From Zea mays (lineage: Eukaryota > Streptophyta > Magnoliopsida > Poales > Poaceae), in NCBI RefSeq assembly GCF_902167145.1, contig NC_050102.1:3224001-3288000 (forward strand): a stretch of DNA of 64,000 nucleotides, read 5' to 3'. The notes beneath the pieces were generated by a model, which saw only the letters and a list, made by a program, of their open reading frames with translations, had not been told where the DNA came from and ran no database searches. Of this stretch, positions 22,538-34,637 are shown in pieces (the first letter of the stretch is position 1; each line of letters begins with the position of its first letter). The position numbers were made by a program, and so were the translations under genes.

Positions 22538-25149
22538 TGTAATATCCAAAAAAAATGTTGCCAAAGGTTGATTTTCGGTGCGTGGATGTGGGAAAAGGGT
22601 TATGGGCCATTGGATGCTAAATCGGTGTCATTTGTGGTGTCGCTTCTTTTCTCCCGCAAAGAAAACCCTAGTGGTGGCCTTTTCCCCCTACTTGGCCGCC
22701 ACCCCTCCCCCCCTCCCACACTTGGCTGCCCCTCCCTCCTTTCCCCTTGGGCTGGCTGTCCTCTCCTCCCATGGCAGCCCCTCTCCACGGCTTCCTCCCT
22801 CTAGATCTCCCCCCGCACAACAAGGATCGAGAAGAGGAGGAGCACGCTGAATTGAAGGGGAAGAGAGGATCAAGGAGATGTTCTTCCCCATCTCTTCTTG
22901 GAGAATTTCTTGGGGAAACCCTAGGTATGGATGAGATCCTTGTTCCTCCCTGTAATTATGTGCTTTTGGAGGTTGTGGATCATGGGAATTAAAGGATTAG
23001 AGGTTGGATTAGATGTGGGGTTAGGTTTTGATCTCGAATTTAGTTTTCTGCAGATTGGCAGATTCGACAGTTTATGTTTATGCCAGTTTTCTGTGGTCTT
23101 AGTGGCCTCAAAAAAATAAAATTTCTATATATGATAGTAGATAATTTGTAGATCTTTCCGTGGCTGTGAAGAACACCTCAATCGGACATCAGATCAGAGA
23201 GTTATTGCAGTTTGATTATACCAGTTTTTCAGTCTCTTAATTCTGTGCAGAATATGTTCTCTTAAGATTTAGGCAATTTTATCAACAAAATTAAACATTG
23301 GCTTTGTAAGAGACGATGTAGATAATTTTATAAGCTTTCCAGATTATTAAAGAGTGCATTCATATGAATTATGAAACTCCAGTTATGTTTGTTTTACTGT
23401 GGCTGTTTCTATTGGCCTGACAGAAATGAGCGGGTCTGTTCACTGGTAGGCTTCATCAGGTAAATGGCCGAATTGGCTCTCCCAGCTATGGAGACTTTTG
23501 TAGAGGGATAAAATTTCTTACTTCCAGCATATTTTCATGATTTTTGGTTGAGTAGTTTGTGAGATATCGAATTTGTAAAGTTAACTATGCTGCTGTCTAA
23601 AACAGATTCAGTCAGTTATTTTGTCAGATGTTTTAGAACTTATAGATGGCAGAATTTAATTATCCATCGAATGCCGAAGTTGTAGAGTATTTTGTGTAGA
23701 TACTCCTAGAGTATTTGTTTGATATCACCACTGTTATAATTTTAAAGATACAAAATTAACAAACAGCGTTGCTGCTGTATGGCATGTGGTTCAGAGTGGG
23801 AGGTTTTCCACCAGGTCTTTGTTTCAGGTGTAGGAGCGATTTGTTGATTGTTGGCAAATATTTGTGAAATATTTGTACTAAATTTTATGCCCGCTAGCAG
23901 GTGGCTACACTCTAGATCATGCCTAGTACATTTTTCTTCTTCGATGAAGGCAAGTGAATGTAGCGGTGGTTGCTACCGTTTTGACTTGTTATTTTGATCG
24001 TCTACACTCTAAGATTCAGAATTATTGAATTCTTTCATAATTGAACTCTATGTTGATGTTGTACTTGATTGTATTATATTGATGCTCAATCATATATTGA
24101 GGATGATTATGGTTCGAGTATGACCCATGAGATTAATTCACGTATCTGAAGGAAGATGAAGTATTATTTGAGGTTTGTATAGTATCTGAAGGAAGGTAAA
24201 GTATTATTTGAGGTTTGTATTATATCTGAAGGAAGATGAAGTATTGTTTGAGGTTTGTATTGTATGTGAAGGAAGTGAAATATATTATTAAATGCAGCAT
24301 GCCATATGCATTGCATGATTCATTTGCATCTGAAGTTTTGTCGTGACTTATGGTCCGACCGTACCGGTACAACTTAGCATCATACGTTGCCCGAGGAGGG
24401 GTACGATGCGGCTTCATACCCTTAGAGGTATGAAGGCAGAGGACATATGCATTGCATTCATATGCATTCATTGAAGTGATATTTGCAGATGATGTGGTTT
24501 TATACCCACAGAGGTGTGAAGACAGAGTACCTACACTTTGCACTCATATGCATACATTGAAGTGATATTTGTAGGTTTTGTTGACACAGGGAAGTGTTAT
24601 AGAACCTATTGTGGTTGTTCGAGAAAATCAGATGGTATTGGTTATATTGGGACTACTGAGTTCTATATCTACAAGTATTTCTGATCTTAATTGTGATTCT
24701 TTTAAAATGTTGATTAATTCAATTTGTGGTTTAAATATCTCGTCAAAACAATTCGCTTGCTGAGATGTTTCATCTCACTCTTGCATTACTCAATGTAGGT
24801 GCTTGTTGCTCATTTAGGGAAGTGAGAAGTAGCAGCACATCCACCTTCACTCTCATAATAACGCTGCTTAGGCGCAATCATGATTTAATTAGAAGCTTCT
24901 TGTCAAAGGATGTTTGTTTCTAACTAGTTGTGCGCACTGGTTAATTTAGTTCATGTCGTTATGGTTGTTTTCCCATTGCTAGCAGATTATTAATGTCGAT
25001 TACGTTTTCTTATCATGATATCTATTCATACTTTGTTGCTTCCCCGTTTATGCAATTTTCAAAGGAGATGCTGTCGAAATTTTATATACGAATGTTAGAA
25101 GTGTAGTTTAGTAGCATTCTGGGGTGTTTGTGGATCCCGGGGTGTTACA
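22538..25149 (+). repeat. 5' LTR of non-autonomous gypsy-like element
   Basis: 2612 bp, from TGTAATATCC to GGGGTGTTACA. The first 500 bases contain pyrimidine-rich and GC-rich sequence. A 40-bp tandem repeat occurs at about 24143-24290. Confidence 0.92.
24143..24290 (+). repeat. 40-bp tandem repeat inside LTR, about 3.7 copies
   Basis: The unit beginning TATCTGAAGGAAGATGAAG recurs at 24143, 24183, 24223 and 24263. The same array is present in the 3' LTR at about 28491-28638. Confidence 0.85.
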
Positions 25150-25151
25150 GT

Positions 25152-25163
25152 TGGTATCAAAGC
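25152..25163 (+). other. primer-binding site (initiator Met tRNA)
   Basis: TGGTATCAAAGC two bases after the 5' LTR; one mismatch from the usual TGGTATCAGAGC. Confidence 0.8.
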
Positions 25164-26858
25164 ATAGGCTTTAGATTCTTGGAAATTTGAAGATAAATTT
25201 GACACACTTGCACATATAGGAAGGGTATGGGTTCAAATATCTTTGATATATATTAATGTCTTTGAAGTGCAGATGACAATAACCTCACCCCTCCCTATTC
25301 CTTTACGGTGATGTGGTAAGTTGTTTATGGCTTCGCTTGATATAATTTATTTCTGAAATTTTGATATTGTTTTATTAATGTGGTAGATATCGCTGGTCAT
25401 TTGTGAGAATGAAGTTGTTATAATGCTTGTGATATACAAGTATGCCTATGTTGTTTTCACCATGTTTTCATGGTTGAGTTTTATTACAATAATATTGTTA
25501 TACATGCTTGATTGATGATGTTTCTAAGAGGAGTGTGAATTGCGTGTTTTGGGGTACAAGGTAATCATCAATTTGAATTTAAGTTGTTGAGCGGTTGGTG
25601 GATAGCTCCAACTATCTTTGTAAAGAATGATTGTTTATGTTGAGAAACCAGTTTTGAAATAAATGAATATTGGTACTTTTATATGGATTTTTGGGGGAAG
25701 TCTTTACATAGCCAAAATGGCTTACATGTCTCTCTTCTATCGTGTGTTTTAGTAGCCACAAAGCCTAGATGTGGTTTAAAGTGGTTGCATGTTATTCATG
25801 CTAATTGTAGAATAAATATTTGATTTTTCTTGATCCATTGATTATGTATTAATACATTGAGGATTTGATGGTTCTCTTCTCGATGCAAGTTTGTGGAGCC
25901 ATTGTCGGACCACTTATCTATTGGTTTGAATGAAGTCATTGCCTAGCCTAGAGTTGGTTGTGTATGGTTAGTCACCTATTCCTAAATGATGTGGTTTTTA
26001 CATCAGCTTGGGATGTTTGCCAAATGTGTGAAGGATTATGGGGTTAGTATTGACCCTTTATGTCTGGTACTCTGAATGCATCATATGATAGAATGAAATG
26101 TAAGTTTCTGAACTACAATAGATGAAGACTTATATTATGTGTAGGTTAACCTTACTAGTTGGATATTTTTCTTAGTTGAGATGTTGAATGAAGTATAGTG
26201 ACATGGGTTAAGCAAGTATTGTGTTGTTGTTGGGCTGACAATGCTATATGTAGAGTTTTTGGCATTTCTTCGATGAACTGCGCCGCACAAGTTTTTGTTG
26301 GCTTCTTGTCGGCTTTATTGCTCCATTAGTTCTCTAGATTTTCTCCCTTTTGGTGGGGTGCAAAGTATGTTAGATTACATGATTATCTTTTCATTATGGC
26401 AAGAACAAGGTTTAGGAAAATTAGGAGTTTGTTTCAATAGAACTACTTGTTTCGTGGTGCTGTGAGTTGAGGTGTTTGATCTTCTTATACATTCATCTGG
26501 TGTGGATGTTTCACCATTGAATTAAAATGAATTGTTGAAGTTGGTAAAGGTTGTGCTTAGTGCATATTATGCCTTCATAAAAGAGTGTCGTTTTAAGACA
26601 TTGATGCTGTTGTATGGCTGCATCCAATTTCGATGTTGTGAAACCGTAGTGTTGATTGCATCTATGACTTGGTTTGAGCTTCATTACATGTTGGTGCATG
26701 CTTGATGTCAGGTTGTGTAGTTTCCTTAGACAATTAGTCCAAGGTAGAAGTTCATGTGTTAATTAAGACCAACAATGGACCCATGTTTTGGAATGGTGGT
26801 GCTATATGGGGTACCTTGGATGTTTTGTTTGGAGTGGACGAATTCTAGGATGAATTCT
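25164..26858 (+). other. noncoding internal domain of the non-autonomous gypsy-like element
   Basis: About 1.7 kb of T-rich sequence with stops in all frames; the longest frames are about 60 codons. No retroviral protein motif is visible. This domain probably carries the packaging and replication signals only. Confidence 0.75.
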
Positions 26859-26875
26859 TTTTAAGGGGGGTAGAG
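26859..26875 (+). other. polypurine tract of non-autonomous element
   Basis: TTTTTAAGGGGGGTAGAG immediately before the 3' LTR, very like the tract at 14058-14074 of the Tekay-like element, which supports a shared replication machinery. Confidence 0.7.
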
Positions 26876-29497
26876 TGTAATATCCCAAAAAAAATGTTGC
26901 CAAAGGTTGATCTTCGGTGCGTGGATGTGGGAAAAGGGTTGTGGGCCGTGGGATGCTAAATCGGTGTCATCTGTGGTGTCGCTTCTTTTCTCCCGCAAAG
27001 AAAACCCTAGTGGTGGCCTTTTCCCCCTTTTGCCCCTACCTGACCGCCACCCCTTCCCCCCCTCCCACACTTGGCCACCCCTCCCTCCTTTCCCCTTGGG
27101 CTGGCTGTCCTCTCCTCCCATGGCAGCCCCTCTCCACGACTTCCTCCCTCTAGATCTCCCCCCACGCAGCAAGGATCGAGAAGAGGAGGAGCACGTTGAA
27201 TTGAAGGGGAAGAGAGGATCAAGGAGATGTTCTTCCCCATCTCTTCTTGCATAATTTCTTGGGGAAACCCTAGGTATGGATGAGATCCTTGTTCCTCCCT
27301 GTAATTATGTGCTTTTGGAGGTTGTGGATCATGGGAATTAAAGGATTAGAGGTTGGATTAGATGTGGGGTTAGGTTTTGATCTCGAATTTAGTTTTCTGC
27401 AGATTGGCAGATTCGACAGTTTCTGTTCATGCCAGTTTACTGCGGTCTTAGTGGCCTCAAAAATAAAATGTCTATATATGAGTCGTAGATAATTTGCAGA
27501 TCTTTCCGTGGCCGCAAAGAACACCTCAATCGGACATCAGATCAGAGAGTTATTGCAGTTTGATTATACCAGTTTTTCAGTCTCTTAATTCTGTGCAGAA
27601 TCTGTTCTCTTAAGATTTAGGCAATTTTATCAACAGAATTAAACCTTAGGTTTGTAAGAGAAGATGTAGATAATTTTATAAGCTTTCCAGATTGTTAAAG
27701 AGTGCATTCATATGAATTATGAAACTCCAGTTATGTTTGTTTTACTGTGGCTGTTTCTGTTGGCCTGACAGAAATGAGCGGGTCTGTTCACTGGTAGGTT
27801 TCATCAGGTAAATGGCCGAATTGGCTCTCCCAGCTATGGAGACTTTTGTAGAGGGATAAAATTTCTTACTTCCAACAGAATTTCATGATTTTTGGTTGAG
27901 TAGTTTGTGAGATATCGAATTTTTAAAGTTAACTATGCTGCTGTCTAAAACATATTCAGTCAGTTATTTTGTCAGATGTTTTAGAACTTATAGATGGCAG
28001 AATTTAATTATCCATCGAATGCCGAAGTTGTAGAGTATTTTGTGCAGATACTCCTAGAGTATTTGTTTGATATCACCACTGTTATAATTTTAAAGATACA
28101 AAATTAACAAACAGCATTGCTGCTGTATGGCATGTGGTTCAGAGTGGGAGGTTTTCCACCAGGTCTTTGTTTCAGGTGTAGGAGCGATTTGTTGATTGTT
28201 GGCAAATGTTTGTGAAATATTTGTACTAAGTTTTATGCCTGCTAGCAGGTGGCTACACTCCAGATCATGCCTAGTACATTTTTCTTCTTCGATGAAGGCA
28301 AGTGAATGTATCGGTGGTTGCTACCGTTTTGACTTGTTATTTTGATCGCCTACACTCTAAGATTCAGAATTATTGAATTCTTTCATAATTGAACTCTATG
28401 TTGATGTTGTACTTGATTGTATTATATTGATGCTCAATCATATATTGAAGATGATTATGGTTCGAGTATGACCCATGAGATTAATTCACGTATCTGAAGG
28501 AAGATGAAGTATTATTTGAGGTTTGTATAGTATCTGAAGGAAGGTAAAGTATTATTTGAGGTTTGTATTGTATCTGAAGGAAGATGAAGTATTGTTTGAG
28601 GTTTGTATTGTATGTGAAGGAAGTGAAATATATTGATAAATACAGCATGCCATATGCATTGCAAGATTCATTTGCATCTGAAGTTTTGTCGTGACTTATG
28701 GTCCGACTGTACCGGTACAACTTAGCATCGTACGTTGCCCGAGGAGGGGTACGATGCGGCTTCATACCCTTAGAGGTATGAAGGCAGAGGACATATGCAT
28801 TGCATTCATATGCATTCATTGAAGTGATATTTGCAGATGATGTGGTTTTATACCCTCAGAGGTGTGAAGACAGAGTACCTACACTTTGCACTCCTATGCA
28901 TACATTGAAGTGATATTTGTAGGTTTTGTTGACACAGAGAAGTGTTATAGAACCTATTGTGGTTGTTCGAGAAAATCAGATGGTATTGGTTATATTGGGA
29001 CTACTGAGTTCTATATCTACAAGTATTTCTGATCTTGATTGTGATTCTTTTAAAATGTTGATTAATTCAATTTATGGTTTAACTATCTCGTCAAAACAAT
29101 TCGCTTGCTGAGATGTTTCATCTCACTCTTGCATTACTCAATGTAGGTGTTTGTTGCTCATCCAGGGAAGTGGGAAGTAGCAGCACATCCACCTTCACTC
29201 TCATAATAACGCTGCTTAGGCGCAATCATGATTTAATTAGAAGCTTCTTGTCAAAGGATGTTTGTTTCTAACTAGTTGTGCACACTAGTTAATTTAGTTC
29301 ATGCCGTTATGGTTGTTTACCCATTGCTAGCAGATTATTAATGTCAATTACGTTTTCTTATCATGATATCTATTCATACTTTGTTGCTTCCCCGTTTATG
29401 CAATTTTCAAAGGAGATGCTGTCGAAATTTTATATACGAATGTTAGAAGTGTAGTTTAGTAGCATTCTGGGGTGTTTGTGGATCCCGGGGTGTTACA
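26876..29497 (+). repeat. 3' LTR of non-autonomous gypsy-like element
   Basis: 2622 bp, same ends as the 5' LTR. It differs by scattered substitutions (for example near 22605 versus 26945) and a small insertion in the C-rich tract near 27030. Confidence 0.92.
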
Positions 29498-30080
29498 TGA
29501 TGTTTTTGGTTAGGACGGCGTCGTTGATTGCGACTCGATGGTACGTGTGGAAGCACATCAATATTGTTCAAGGATTATACAGGTTTGATCCACTTTGAAT
29601 TGCGTAACACCCTACTTCTTGTTGTGGGTTGTGGCTATGTATTGGTTTTTGGGTATTAGGATTACCAGTGAGCTTTGCGATTCTCGATTGCTGTTGATGA
29701 GGATGGGGTGAGATGATGTTGTAGGGGTCTCCCCTCGGCCTTATATACGCGACCAGAGAGTTATCCCTTTACAAGTTGCAATCACTATCTACTTCACTTA
29801 TCTCCGTCTTTGTCGTAGCTTGCAATACTATACATCCGGAGTCTTGATCACCTTCTTGTCCGAGTTATCGCCGAATGCTTGGCTCCTCAGGTGCTTACAA
29901 CTACACCACCCGAGATATCAGTGCTTCAGTAGCGCCTAAATCGGACGTCGGTCTTTGTCTTTCTGGATCAAGCTCGCCTAACTCGGTTATAACCCGCTGG
30001 CCCATCCCGTTGGATGACCTAATGGGCGACCCGTGATACGTTTTAATGTTCATGAGGACATGTGAGATATCTACCCCACA
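29498..30080 (-). repeat. E5 LTR, 5' and middle part (minus strand)
   Basis: On the minus strand the block begins TGTGGGGTAGATATCTCACA at 30080. It contains a TATA-like GTATATAAGG at about 29741-29750 and continues into 22537-22489 after removal of the inserted element, giving an LTR of about 0.63 kb with TG...CA ends. The family was not identified. Confidence 0.6.
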
Positions 30081-31343
30081 GGGAAAGCTTCATTTCAAGA
30101 ATTGTAAATTCGGTTTTCCAGCTTCACCATGAAACACCTTTAATAGTTTGGTAAGGCAATGTTCAAAAGTCTTTGGCTTACACATAGAGTCCAACTTCTG
30201 TAATATAATTAATTTGTGCAAGTTTCCTTAATTAACCTTGATAATTAGCGGGTGGTGAAAGAGGCTTGAATTGATAAGTCATGTACGCAATGGCATGGTG
30301 GGTAGTTTTTGTGCAACTTGAAATATGCAAATAGTGTTTTCAAAGCACACTTTGAGGATCTTCAAAACTTTCATGAAACTGGTTTCTAGTTTCAGTTTTT
30401 TTAAGCTATAGCTCGTGGAGTTGGACCTGTTTGCATAGAAGAAGCTAAAATAAACCTAAATTTTTTAAAGTAAAGCTCTCCCAAATAAGGTCTTAATATA
30501 GAAAAATGACTCTAGCTCTAGGATAAGCCGTTTCTGCCAAACGATTTGCGAAATGACTTCAACTTAAAAAAGCCGTTTTTAGAAAAACCAGGGCTAAATC
30601 TATTTTTAGATAAACGAGAGCCATACCAAATGACCTCTTATTTTCCTAAAGAAGCTAGAGCCAGTACTCGAGTTGTCAATGCAATAGCCCACCAAAAAGA
30701 GGCATAAGAATAAAATTTTACGTACTTTTTTTGCATGATTTTCTCCCAACAAAGAAAATATAAAATTTTGCATTATTTGCTCCCAACAAAGAAAATTATA
30801 AAAAAAATCGTTCGAATGTGCGTATCCAATTTTTAAATCTATTATTTAAAACTATATATGATAAATTTAAGATTTAGCTTTTATGAATCTTAGTAAACTT
30901 GATACTAAAACAAGAACATAGATATTTATAACAGATTTTATATTCTATTTATTTATCTGTAATCGAAAAACCGTGAAAATTTAACAACCCAGTCAATTGA
31001 GATCTCTAGTCAAAACGGAGGAAGCACGTTACCGGTCCACGTCCACCGCATCCGAGGCTGATCCCGCCGCGGTCAACACGGAACCCGCCGTGGTCAACTA
31101 ACTGACGCGTCCGGACTCCGGAGTCCAAGTCCACCTCCACCTAAACGGCCTAATAATCCTCAGATCCGACGGCCCGCGCTCGATCCCCGCCGTCCATCTT
31201 GTGCTAAACCCTGTCGCCAACGAATTAAATTGAACTCGGCACGCGCACACGTCCGCGGCCGCCCGCACGCCGCCAGCAACCCCCCTCCCGCTCCCCGCAA
31301 AACCCTAGCGCTCTCTACCTCTGTCTCTCTCTGTTCGTCGGCG
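30081..31343 (+). other. upstream region of the RNA-binding protein gene
   Basis: No gene is seen. The first 900 bases are AT-rich and of intergenic character. A stretch at about 30400-30660 looks like a decayed transposon ('aaacgatttgc', 'accaaatgacctctta'), but I could not define its ends. From about 31000 the sequence becomes GC-rich with CCGCC and pyrimidine tracts and forms the probable promoter and 5' leader. Confidence 0.5.
31299..31308 (+). promoter_or_regulatory. telo-box-like motif in the 5' leader
   Basis: AAAACCCTAG about 40 bases before the start codon. The AAACCCTA telo-box is common near the transcription start of plant genes for translation and RNA-handling proteins. A role here is inferred from position and sequence only. 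Confidence 0.45.
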
Positions 31344-32811
31344 ATGGCGGCAGCGGGGGGCGAGGAGGAGGCCGGCGAGAGCCGGAAGCTTTTCGTGGGC
31401 GGGATCCCGGCCGGGGCGCAGGAGCCCGAGCTGCGGGCCCACTTTTCGCGCTTTGGGGAGGTGCGCTCCGTCATCGTGATGCGCGACCGAGAGACGGGCC
31501 ACGGCCGGGGGTTCGGCTTCGTCGAGTTTGAGGAAGAGGCTGCCGCTGGCACCGCGCTCGGCGACGGGGAGAAGCTCAAGCACTTCCTCTGCGGCCGCAT
31601 GGTGAGTCTCCGGTCGTTTCGGATCTGAGCTTCTTATGGCTTGTAACTGACTCATGCGTACAAGGTTCGCTTGCGCGTGGTCGTTGTTGTTCCGCGTGGA
31701 TTTACTAGCATATGATTACGACGTTGGTTGTCACACGAGCTCCCACACTAATGAATCTTAAATTCTATATTAGGTTGCTTTGGAGAAAAATGTAGATATC
31801 ACTATCTTGTTGACATGTATCGCGTCTTGTAACCTCACCATTGCATCTAAATTGCCTTTTTTTTGCTGTTAGCTTTCACTTAGACAGTTAGATGGCATGT
31901 GACGTCAATTGTTTTCTGATCGTTGGCCTTTCCTCCGTTTATAGGTGGACGTTAAGAGGGCCAGGACAAGAGCTCCACGAAACCAGGGCGAGCAGCACTC
32001 GCAGCCTCAGCAGGCTGAGCAAGGCCGGGGTCAGGGGAACCAAGACAATCAGTCGCCCGCTGGTAATGGTACCGCTGACTGTGGCAACAGTGTGAGCTAT
32101 GATTCAAAAAAGGTATTCATTGGCGGTTTGCGGGATAATATCACCGAGAAGGAGTTCCGGGCTTACTTTGAGACGTTTGGCACGGTAACGGACGTCGTGG
32201 TGATTTATGACAGCGCGACGAGCCGGTCGAGGGGGTTCGGTTTCGTCACCTTTGATTCGGAGGAAGCAGTGGGGAAGGTGATGCGGCAGAGCTTTCACGA
32301 CCTGAACGGGACCAAGGTAGAGGCCAAGATTGCTATCCCCAAGGATGAGCAGTATTACCGTAACAGAGGAGGCCATGGTGCTCGTCCCTTTGGCGGGAGG
32401 GATCCTGCCGCTCCTGGCTATGGAGGGTTCATGTACCAAACATACAATGCTAGATCTGGCCCCTACAATGGCTACATGCCCCAACCTGCTCCCACACATC
32501 CCTACTTTCCTGCCCCCTATTTTGCTGCGGGGGGCTATCCCTATGGGAGTGGATACCCAGGTCAAGGCGTCATGCCAAACATTCCTGGCATGGGGCCTAG
32601 GCGGGGTCCTCCGGCCTATGGAACATACCCTCAAATGTATCCGGTGTATAACATTATACATAGAGCTGGTTATGGTGGTCCAGCCACTTCTTTTCAGCAT
32701 GAAATTAATGGTGGAGGTGATTACAAAAAGGATCAAACGAATGTAGATATGCAGCAAGTTGACAACACTGCTAGCGTTGCGACAAAGTTGGAAAATATGA
32801 AGCTAGGTTGA
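31344..32811 (+). CDS. RNA-binding protein with two RRM domains (hnRNP A/B, Musashi-like), two exons
   Basis: Exons 31344-31601 and 31945-32811 give 374 residues; the intron is GT-AG (gtgagt...ttatag), phase 0. The ATG at 31344 is the first in frame and has a good context (GCGATGGCG). RRM1 spans about residues 14-93, with RNP2 KLFVGGI (15-21) and RNP1 GRGFGFVEF (54-62); the intron falls just before its last strand (VDVKRA). RRM2 spans about 141-218, with RNP2 KVFIGGL and RNP1 SRGFGFVTF. A glutamine- and glycine-rich linker separates the domains. The C-terminal 150 residues are rich in Gly, Tyr and Pro, a low-complexity tail typical of plant hnRNP-like proteins that bind mRNA in nucleus or cytoplasm. 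The specific orthologue and RNA target cannot be read from sequence. The coding sequence is intact. Confidence 0.93.
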
Positions 32812-34140
32812 CAATGACTTTCAGGTGCGTGTATTCTGATACCCTGCTGGTTAAAATTCATACTTTTTTTACTGGCAGGAATTACTGCAATGCACCCATT
32901 TTTTAACTATGGCTGTTATGTGTTCCTTGAAATTGATACAGCATGTAAGTCTTTTCGTGAAACTAGCGTTAGTCTGCCCATTTTCCAATAGCATTATCAT
33001 CGTCTGGATTAGCATGCTTGCATTAGTAATATGAAACTGGAACGTTTATCCTGATTCTGTTATCTTCAGCTACGATTTTAAGAATCCAAGTTCTTCAAAT
33101 TTAGTATTGCCATGGTGAATTTTAGTGATGCATCTGGACACCCTAAATGGTTATTATATTACTTCACTTCGTGCTATTTATTTAATTAGCTATGACAACA
33201 AACTTTGGCATCAACAGTGTAGTGTTTACTTTCAGTATTTGAGATATTGGTTGGCAGTTCATACACCAGTTAATTAGCCTTATCAATTGCTAAAATGGTA
33301 ATTCCTTCGCTGTTTGGACAATGCAATAGAGATGGAAAGATGGATGACTGAGGGCAGATTCATGCTGTCCTGACACAGATGCTTTTGTCCAGTTTATATA
33401 TCATACCTTTTTTGTTATACGAGTTTTGTACATCCTTCTTTACCACATGAAATGAAAGTAAAATGGAATGGTTTGTTTCCCATAGATATCCATGCATCCT
33501 AGTTCTAGTCATCCAAATTTGATTAGATTAAAGTAGTAATGCTTTATTCTTAGTGCAGAGGGAACAGTAGTTCGACAAGAAAGCCAGTTCTGACTATAAC
33601 TGAACCAAATTAGCTGATTTTTTGAATATATTGGATGGATGCAGAGCATGTGCCTGATGGAGTAAAGTTATTAATAGGCAATTATGTGGTAATTTGATTT
33701 GCAAATCTGTATCCTGTTGCAAGGCGACTGAATTAAAGTTTGAGCTAGGACCTTGTTTCTGTTTGGGGTCTGAGTTTTGCTTGCACATAGTTAAGCTCGA
33801 GGTAGGTCCATATGAGGCAAAATTGCTGATGCATAGTAGTGCTTCCTCCATATTTGAATGTAAAGAATATTTTGTTTTGTTAGAACAGCCTTTGACCAAC
33901 TATTGTTCTCTGAATATGCCCTTTTATGGTAAAAACTTTCAATCGGCAAGTAGTTTTGAATACAAAACTAAGAACAGCAGTTTTGTGTCCCTAAAGTTAT
34001 ATGCTGGTAGAGTAATTGTTGGGTCAAGGATTCTAATGTTGACAGGGGGGGGGGGGGAGTACATACATAATTATGCCATGTTAGAAGCACAGACATGCCA
34101 CACTAGTTCTATTGTTGCGAGCGACATATGAACAAGAGAT
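32812..34140 (+). other. 3' flank of the RRM gene, no further gene found
   Basis: AT-rich sequence. A splice-donor-like AGGTGCGT lies at about 32823, just after the stop codon, so an intron in the 3' UTR is possible. A run of about 13 G occurs near 34046. Open frames here (up to about 145 codons, 33694-34131) lack domains and coding bias and are not called. Confidence 0.5.
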
Positions 34141-34143
34141 TTA

Positions 34144-34271
34144 GGGCATGTTTGGTTTGCTGCCTAACTTGCCACACTTTGCCTAACTTTTCTGCCTAAG
34201 GTTAGTTCTTCAATTCGGACGACTAACCTTAGGCAAAGTGTGGCACAGTTAGCCACGAACCAAACAGACCC
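34144..34271 (+). mobile_element. PIF/Harbinger (Tourist-type) MITE, 128 bp
   Basis: Ends GGGCATGTTTGGTT and AACCAAACAGACCC are inverted repeats flanked by TTA on both sides (34141-34143 and 34272-34274). The inner sequence (GCCTAAC...GTTAGGC, ACTTTGCC...GGCAAAGT) is largely self-complementary. A 3-bp TTA duplication with GGG(C/T)-TGTTTGGTT ends is characteristic of Harbinger MITEs of grasses. Confidence 0.88.
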
Positions 34272-34380
34272 TTAGTTCCGTGCAATCCATCTGGTTAGAT
34301 TTCCTTGTCTTACATTGTTGAGAGAAAACACAAAGTTTTGAAGAACTTGGTGCTTGAAGATGCAAAAGTTTGCAAGAAAG

Positions 34381-34545
34381 CCAATTTATGTTTATTGTAA
34401 TTCAGTGAATATATTTAATTATTTGACCAACTGCTTGTACCAATTTTTTTATTGTGATTCAGTGAATATATTAGTTCACCAAGTGCTCTTACCAATTTAT
34501 GTTTATTGTGATTCAGTGAATATTAGTTCGCCAACTGCTTGTATC
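34381..34545 (+). repeat. degenerate tandem repeat, three copies of about 52-59 bp
   Basis: The unit CCAATTTATGTTTATTGTGA followed by TTCAGTGAATAT recurs at about 34381, 34440 and 34492. No function is apparent. Confidence 0.7.
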
Positions 34546-34637
34546 ATGTATTCGGAATTTTGGATTGTTAAGGTTTAGGTGTCATGCTATCTATTTATTT
34601 AGATGTCATCCTATCTAGTTTATTATCATACTGCCTA

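Larger units (their letters stand above)
22538..29497 (+). mobile_element. non-autonomous gypsy-like LTR retrotransposon without coding region
   Basis: Two LTRs of about 2.6 kb (TGTAATATCC...GGGGTGTTACA) enclose only 1726 bp. The target duplication TGATG is perfect (22533-22537 and 29498-29502). A Met-tRNA primer-binding site and a polypurine tract are present, but I see no gag, RT or integrase motif in any frame of the internal part. The element must depend on proteins of another gypsy element. The LTRs differ by scattered substitutions and small indels, so it is older than the gypsy element at 7197-17313. Confidence 0.92.

Noticed and set aside
30400..30660. Possible hAT-like MITE upstream of the RRM gene
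   Set aside because: The right end resembles a known terminus style, but no matching left end or target duplication could be found by eye.
32104..32757. 217-codon minus-strand frame
   Set aside because: Antisense shadow of exon 2 of the RRM gene; no domain.
33694..34131. 145-codon frame downstream of the RRM gene
   Set aside because: No domain, AT-rich composition, crosses a G homopolymer; no splice or start support.
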